A stretch of 55,098 bases of DNA from Sagittula salina (GTDB lineage: Bacteria; Pseudomonadota; Alphaproteobacteria; Rhodobacterales; Rhodobacteraceae). Location: positions 1 to 55,098 of the forward strand of contig NZ_JAGISH010000020.1 in the NCBI RefSeq assembly GCF_017813235.1, in the 5' to 3' direction. A program made the position numbers and the translations under genes. Of this stretch, positions 50,601 to 55,098 are shown one piece after another; positions within the stretch are counted from its first letter, which is position 1; every line of letters starts with the position of its first letter. Under the pieces are notes generated by a model. It did no database searches and was not told the origin of the DNA. It saw nothing but the letters and a program-made list of their open reading frames with translations.

Positions 50601-53600
50601 GACGGCACGAACGCGGCCTATGTCGACAACATGACGGTTACCAACGTCAATGCCACGGTCGAGTTGAACCGCGGCGGTTTCGTCAATGGCATGAACAACC
50701 AGGGCGGCACGGTGACCGTCACCGGGGCGGGGACGGCGAACTTCGCCAGCCTGGGCACGCTGACCAACGCGAGCGGCGGCACCGTGAACGTCAACGGGGT
50801 CACCTCCATCGGGGCGGACGTGACGAACAGCGGCACATTGAACGTGGGGGCCGATTTCGGCAACTCTGTCACAGCATACGACATCAACAACAGCGGCACG
50901 GTGAACCTGAACGGGCGGCTCTTGGCAGGGATCGACCAGACGGCGGGCCTGACGCAGGTGCAGTCTGCTTCGACGGTGGACCATGCGATCGCGGTTTCCG
51001 GCGGCAGCCTGCAGGTTGATGACGGCGCGACCCTGACGGCGACCAGCGGTGCCACGATCTCGGGCACCGGGCAATTGGCCCTGAACGGGATGGTGACGGG
51101 CGATGTTGCCATCACCAGCTCGGCCACGGGCAACACCATCGGCGGCGGCACCGGCACCGATGGGGTGAGCGGTACCCTGTCCCAGAACAACGGCGCCGCG
51201 GTGACGACGATCACCGCCACCAGCGGCACCTTCGGCACGCAGATCGGCACGCTGACCAACACGGCGGGGACCATCGCCTATACCGGTGATGGCAGCCACG
51301 TACTGACCAATGCATCCAGCAGCGCAGGCACGCTGACGGTTGCCAGCGGCACGACGCTGACGGCCTCGGGCGGGCTGGCGAACAGTGGCACGCTGGATCT
51401 GAATGGCACCATCGCGGGCAATGTCACCAACACCGGAAGCGCCGATATCTCCGCCGCGACGGTGGACGGAAGCTTTACCCAAAACGCGGGCGCGGTCGGG
51501 GTCACGGTCGGGGCGGGCACCACCGGTATTGTGACGGACACCTTCGAGATCAACGCAGGGGCGCTGACGCTGGGCGCGGGCGCGACCTTGCAGGCCGGGA
51601 CCTTCAACCTGAATGGCGGCTCCTTCACGCTGGGAACAGGGTCGGGGTTTGTCGGCACGGGCAATACCTTCAACCTCGGGTTCGCCCTGAACGCACCGGG
51701 GGGCTTCTCGATCACAGATGCGGGCGCGATCAACGTCAACAACGGCGGATCGCTGACCTTTTCGGCCGGTGGTACGCTGACGGCGGATTCCGACGGTTCC
51801 GGCGACGAGGGCATCACCATCAACACCGGCGGCACGCTGGACGTGAGTGGCAGCGCGGTGGCGTTGAACACCGGCGGCGCGGGCGTCGTGTCGGTTGCGG
51901 GTGGGACGCTGAACGTCACCGGTACCACGCTGACCGTGCAGCAGGACACCACCGGCACGCCGACGATGGGTACGATCGTCAGCGCGGGCACGGTGAACCT
52001 GTCGGGGGCGACGGTCAGCGCCAACTTTACCCAGAACACGGGTGGCACGCTGAACGTCAATACGACCTCGACGATTTCGGGCACGACCACGATCAACGAC
52101 GGCGGGCTGAACGTCGCCTCGGGGCAGCAGCTGAACAGCAACGTGGCCTTCGGCGGATCGGGCGGCAGCGTGCAGGGTACGGTATCCGGGACCCTGACCG
52201 TCGATGCCGGTCAGACGGTAACGGTGACCGGGGACCTGAGCTACAACAGCCTGACCGTGCAGTCGGGCGGCGTGTTCCAGACCGACGGCGTGACCGGTCA
52301 TGCCATCGTCGGAACGACCAACACCACGGTCATCAATGGCGCAGCGATCTACAACAACGGCGACACGCTGAACGACAACGGCAACATCGAAGTCGGCCTG
52401 GGTGCCTCTGGCGCGACTGTGACGTTCAACACCGGCGGCGGCGCGATCGAGTTCGACGCCGATGACGATGAAAACGGCGTCGGCACAATCCTCAACGCGG
52501 GCGCGATCACCGCCGATGGCGGCGGCACCGTGACCATGGGCGACGGCACGCCCGGCGGCGACGACGATTTCGACAACCTCAGCGCGACGACCAGCGGTTT
52601 CGACGACGGCCAGCTTCTGTTGGTGAACGCCACCACGGTCAACGGCATCGCCACGCTGACAAACGAAAGCGCTTCGGCCACGGCGATCAGTGTCGGCGCG
52701 GGATCGACGCTCGACTTCGTGACACTGAACTCCTCCGCCGGCACGATCGTGTCTTCGGGTACGCTTGACGGTAACGTCAACATGGTCTCCACCGGCGCGG
52801 GAAATGGCGTGATCGACCTGAACGCAGGCGGGGCGATCACCGGCACGCTGACCCACGACTCGACCGCCACGACCTCGACGCTCGCGGGCAATGTCGGCGC
52901 GCTCGACATCAACGCCGGTGGCGTGACCGTGGATGGCGCGGTGACGGTGGGCGGAGGTCCCGCGACCGTGGACGGCGGCACGCTGACCATCGCGGCGGCG
53001 GGGAACCTGACCAGCGACGTGGAGGCCGGCAGCACCGGCGGCGGCGCGGTCGTGGTTGACGGCACGCTGACCGGCGGGCTGACCACGAATGGCACGGCGA
53101 GCTTCGATATCAACGCGGGCGGCGCCACGGGGGCCGTGACGGCTGCCGGGACGGGCACCTCGACGCTGGCGGGCACCGTCGGCGGTCTGGCAATGACCGG
53201 TGCAGGTGCGGTGAACGTCGACGGCGCGGCGCAATCGACGGGGACGACCTTTGTCGACGCGGGCGGCGCGCTGAACGTCCTGGCGGGCGCGAGCTACACC
53301 GCGACGGGCGGGGCCGTGACCGTGGGCAACGCAGGCACCGGCGGTACGCTGACGGTTGCCGACAGCGGCAGCGTCGTCGGAGACGTGCTGCTGTCGAACG
53401 ACGGCACGATGGATATCAACGGCACCTCCGGCGATGCCTCGGTGGAGATCACCGGCAACCTGACGCTGGATGCCTCCGCTACCGGGACCTCGACGCTGGC
53501 GGGCGACGTCGGCGGGACGCTGTCGATGGCGGCAGGTACCAGCGCGACACTGACCGTGGACGGCACCAGTGTGATCGGCAACACGGCGAGCGTCGCGGAC

Positions 53601-55098
53601 GGCACGCTGGACCTGAACGCGGGTCTCGACGTGACGAACGGGGCGCAGGTATTTGCCGCGGCGACGCTTGACATGGCGGATGGCACGACCTTCAACGCGG
53701 GCACGATGCAGATCGACGCGGGCGCCACGGCGGTGCTGGGCAACGGGGTGACGATCTCCTCCGACACGGGCGCGTTGTCGAACGCCACGACGCTGGCCTT
53801 CGGCACCGGGGGCACGCTGTCCTCCGCGGCGGGACTGGCGAACAGCGGAACGGTCAGCTTCGGCACCGGAGGTACGCTGCAGGCGGCGGGAACGCTGGAC
53901 AACACCGGCAGCGTGACCTTTGCCGATGGCGGCACGCTGGACGGCGGCGGGGCGAGCCCGCAGATCACCAACTCCGGCACCATCACCGTGACGGCGGGGA
54001 CAGTCGCGGCCGTGGGCAACGACGACCTGAGCAACACCGGCGCGGGGCAGGTGATCGTCAACGCTGGCTCGCTGAGTCTGAACGGCGGTACGCTGACCTC
54101 GACCTCCACCGCGAATGGCGCGACCCCGGCGGTGGATATCGCGTCCGGCGCGGTGCTGACGGCGGCGACGGTGGCGATGACCGGCGCGGGCGGAGAGCTT
54201 GAGATCGACGGGCAGGTGGCGGGCAATGTCACGATCGCCGGCACGGATTTCTTCGACATCAACGGCGGTCTCGGCGGCACGGCCGAAGTCACCGGCAACG
54301 TGACCCAGGGCGGCACCAGCGCCCTGAACACGCTGGCGGGCGACATCGGCGGTACGTTGGGCCAGACTGCGGCGGGCACGATCACCGTGGACGGCGCGTC
54401 CTCCGTTTCCGGTGGCACGACCATCGACGTGGGTACGCTGACCATCAATGCGGCGCTGTCGTCGGATGTGACCGTGGCGGCGGCTGGGGTCTATGACCAG
54501 AACGCGGCGCTGACCGGCAACCTCGTGACGGCCTCGACCAACGCGGATATCGGCGCCAACATCACCGGCACCGTGACGCAGAACGGCGCAACGTCGGTGA
54601 CGGATGTCGATGGCGCCTCCACCATTTCGGGGCTGGTGACGATCAACGACGGGATCTTCCGGACCGGGGCGGCGACGACGATGACGTCGGGCTTTGCCGT
54701 CGCGGGCGGCGAGCTTGAGATCAACGCGGCCACGACACTGGGCGCGGCTTCGAGCAACGCGGGCACGCTGGATATCAACGCCGCCGTGCTGGGCGGGCAG
54801 ACGATCACCAACACCGGCACGGCGACGCTGGCCGGAGCGGTGACCGGCAGCCTCGTGCAGAACACCAACGCCGGCGCGACGCTGACGGTGGACGGCGCGT
54901 CCTCCGTTTCCGGTGGCACGACCATCGACGCGGGTACGCTGACCATCAATGCGGCGCTGTCGTCGGATGTGACCGTGGCGGCGGCTGGGGTCTATGACCA
55001 GAACGCGGCGCTGACCGGCAACCTCGTGACGGCCTCGACCAACGCGGACATCGGCGCCAACATCACCGGCACCGTGACGCAGAACGGCGCAACGTCGG
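47610..55098 (+). CDS. Giant autotransporter adhesin, N-terminal part (export signal and passenger)
   Basis: From ATG 47610 I find the plus frame open to the end of the window in every stretch I translated (2,496 codons, no stop in the window). The first 50 residues form an extended signal peptide: a basic stretch (RHQVGIRQRSLTGHCRLGR), a hydrophobic core (LIFVLACGTALVIGSGAG) and probable cleavage at GAQ before SFDLRW. The rest is a Gly/Thr/Asn/Ala-rich passenger of imperfect short units (GGTLTV, NSGTV), as in beta-helical adhesins. Across the join the frame continues at base 1, giving about 3,170 residues in total with the barrel at 1-2151. Near the end a 211-base segment is repeated. The large minus-strand open frame here is a codon-bias shadow. 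Confidence 0.88.
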   Translation, partial: MFDTVTSRHQVGIRQRSLTGHCRLGRATELIFVLACGTALVIGSGAGAQSFDLRWDPGTINNTTDTAGNGGSGVWAVNQAPFNFLNVTIPLADDIFANLDDVTFEGATGTVTVDNVNGTPNANTVLFSNDFTVLGDAFQVANGMTADTGATATINSSISANLTVGTMGGTRTAGAPASDNGGTIILNSGNTGSTTNAGLGLLRLAGGTFGDVTTTAGRTELAGGSYSGTINVQGGTTAVGQTLITTSIAHTTGTLEVSNGGTLGWNAATMGVSGSSVLDVKSGGTLTVSTGLPILPTPAGTLTVASTASLLSAGAVNANLDISGTTSQILGGTVTGDVTVNAGGTLTMGGGAAVSGNMTLTGELNLTGDISVDGNVAQSGAITNTASVDGTTVTLTNTTGTFTHSGDLNGGAGTRVLNLALDNYVSSGGTVTGTVTGLPSTRFTITGGTTNFTSATTSLDVLVEASGIMAVGTTSTAGDPSNAVFDVENNGTVNIAAGQTLNASSFDNNAALNLADGATLALNVPGTDGTFADHNSFLNSGTVSFGDGATLSAIDAIETETGGSMGFAGSATLTVDSDGSGDDLTNDGGFNLSGGAGGTVTVTTGGTANALRNTTNGTVTVASGYTLDVSALNTAGGQDLINTGTLTVDGTVTGDVNSSGTATINGTVDGAVISSGSTDLSGSVTGTYRQSMGTTTVSGSTNAGTVQLDAGTMTVNAGQTLTATTGGFTVGDGITTSTATLTINGSTAGDLTLNMDGVVNANGGSAISDTASVSVGNGRLNLGANETVGSLSLGGLGAVSLGANGVTIGGSASGTIAGAVTGTGGLTRSGTGTTTVTSVMGYTGGTTVTGGTLQVAGANGGGTEIGGTTTVSGGGALVLTSGEMATVALNGVTGGGTDVTMSGGTMSSLSVTAGEAALNGGTVTTFGQSGGATTVGGSVGVTNAASVTAGTLDVATGGSLTATGGLSVSGGAVLGVDGQLLGGVSLGGTNTVTHSVGDGTNAAYVDNMTVTNVNATVELNRGGFVNGMNNQGGTVTVTGAGTANFASLGTLTNASGGTVNVNGVTSIGADVTNSGTLNVGADFGNSVTAYDINNSGTVNLNGRLLAGIDQTAGLTQVQSASTVDHAIAVSGGSLQVDDGATLTATSGATISGTGQLALNGMVTGDVAITSSATGNTIGGGTGTDGVSGTLSQNNGAAVTTITATSGTFGTQIGTLTNTAGTIAYTGDGSHVLTNASSSAGTLTVASGTTLTASGGLANSGTLDLNGTIAGNVTNTGSADISAATVDGSFTQNAGAVGVTVGAGTTGIVTDTFEINAGALTLGAGATLQAGTFNLNGGSFTLGTGSGFVGTGNTFNLGFALNAPGGFSITDAGAINVNNGGSLTFSAGGTLTADSDGSGDEGITINTGGTLDVSGSAVALNTGGAGVVSVAGGTLNVTGTTLTVQQDTTGTPTMGTIVSAGTVNLSGATVSANFTQNTGGTLNVNTTSTISGTTTINDGGLNVASGQQLNSNVAFGGSGGSVQGTVSGTLTVDAGQTVTVTGDLSYNSLTVQSGGVFQTDGVTGHAIVGTTNTTVINGAAIYNNGDTLNDNGNIEVGLGASGATVTFNTGGGAIEFDADDDENGVGTILNAGAITADGGGTVTMGDGTPGGDDDFDNLSATTSGFDDGQLLLVNATTVNGIATLTNESASATAISVGAGSTLDFVTLNSSAGTIVSSGTLDGNVNMVSTGAGNGVIDLNAGGAITGTLTHDSTATTSTLAGNVGALDINAGGVTVDGAVTVGGGPATVDGGTLTIAAAGNLTSDVEAGSTGGGAVVVDGTLTGGLTTNGTASFDINAGGATGAVTAAGTGTSTLAGTVGGLAMTGAGAVNVDGAAQSTGTTFVDAGGALNVLAGASYTATGGAVTVGNAGTGGTLTVADSGSVVGDVLLSNDGTMDINGTSGDASVEITGNLTLDASATGTSTLAGDVGGTLSMAAGTSATLTVDGTSVIGNTASVADGTLDLNAGLDVTNGAQVFAAATLDMADGTTFNAGTMQIDAGATAVLGNGVTISSDTGALSNATTLAFGTGGTLSSAAGLANSGTVSFGTGGTLQAAGTLDNTGSVTFADGGTLDGGGASPQITNSGTITVTAGTVAAVGNDDLSNTGAGQVIVNAGSLSLNGGTLTSTSTANGATPAVDIASGAVLTAATVAMTGAGGELEIDGQVAGNVTIAGTDFFDINGGLGGTAEVTGNVTQGGTSALNTLAGDIGGTLGQTAAGTITVDGASSVSGGTTIDVGTLTINAALSSDVTVAAAGVYDQNAALTGNLVTASTNADIGANITGTVTQNGATSVTDVDGASTISGLVTINDGIFRTGAATTMTSGFAVAGGELEINAATTLGAASSNAGTLDINAAVLGGQTITNTGTATLAGAVTGSLVQNTNAGATLTVDGASSVSGGTTIDAGTLTINAALSSDVTVAAAGVYDQNAALTGNLVTASTNADIGANITGTVTQNGATS
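54387..54597 (+). repeat. Intragenic 211-bp repeat in the passenger, copy 1
   Basis: This segment recurs 501 bases later at 54888-55098 with two differences (GTG/GCG near 54430 and GAT/GAC near 54548). It is in frame and codes for about 70 residues of passenger including AAAGVYDQNAALTGNLV. Sequence after the two copies differs. Confidence 0.9.
54888..55098 (+). repeat. Intragenic 211-bp repeat in the passenger, copy 2
   Basis: Second copy of the 54387-54597 segment. It runs to the end of the window, and its last 127 bases are the same as bases 1-127. The window is therefore cut inside this copy, and the sequence that follows it is at 128 onward. Confidence 0.9.

Noticed and set aside
47559..53234. 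Minus-strand open frame of 1,891 codons, rich in Arg, His and Gln
   Set aside because: It is antisense to the plus-strand passenger, which has a start, a ribosome binding site and a signal peptide. Such long shadows are common opposite GC-rich repetitive genes.

Overview
The window is a GC-rich replicon fragment that looks like a whole plasmid from an alphaproteobacterium, most likely Rhodobacterales. The clues are a repABC module with its parS palindrome, an IalB-family exported protein, a DUF1036 protein and a type VI secretion system (T6SS) of the Agrobacterium-like kind without TssJ. The first 127 bases are identical to the last 127. Joining the ends makes a circle of 54,971 bp and restores one open reading frame across the join. 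I therefore read the window as a circular plasmid cut inside one giant gene. The cut lies in a repeat, so extra repeat copies may be missing.

Layout. 47610 to 55098, continuing at 1 to 2151, is a giant autotransporter of about 3,170 residues with an N-terminal export signal, a very long repetitive passenger and a C-terminal beta-barrel. 2316 to 13570 (+) holds tssK, tssL, tssM, tagF, pppA, ppkA and a GNAT acetyltransferase. 17931 to 13727 (-) holds a small exported protein, ExbB, two ExbD proteins and a long acidic TonB-like protein. 18122 to 23487 holds an exported protein of unknown function (-) and, on +, a DUF1036 protein, a caspase-fold-like exported protein and a membrane-anchored M23 plus lytic transglycosylase enzyme. 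38883 to 23540 (-) is one long operon: hypothetical, fha, tssA, tssB, tssC, hcp, tssE, tssF, tssG, tssH, then a candidate pore-forming effector and membrane immunity protein. 39490 to 42686 (+) is vgrG, a DUF4123 adaptor and PAAR. 42711 to 46981 is ialB and repC, repB, repA, with two parS sites, a candidate origin and a candidate antisense RNA.

How it works together. The T6SS is complete except for TssJ. Sheath, baseplate and ATPase genes lie in the long minus operon; the membrane complex and the PpkA/PppA/TagF switch lie in the plus operon. An acidic-Lys/Arg-Thr-Val-Phe/Ile/Leu motif recurs at the N-termini of TssL, PpkA and an unusually extended TssG, which suggests that PpkA phosphorylation creates several docking sites for the FHA protein. 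The periplasmic C-terminal domain of PpkA is collinear with the C-terminal domain of the ExbB/ExbD-linked TonB-like protein, tying that module to T6SS signalling. I see no relaxase, conjugation, transposase, tRNA, rRNA or CRISPR sequence. Almost the whole plasmid is devoted to adhesion, contact-dependent antagonism and its own maintenance.
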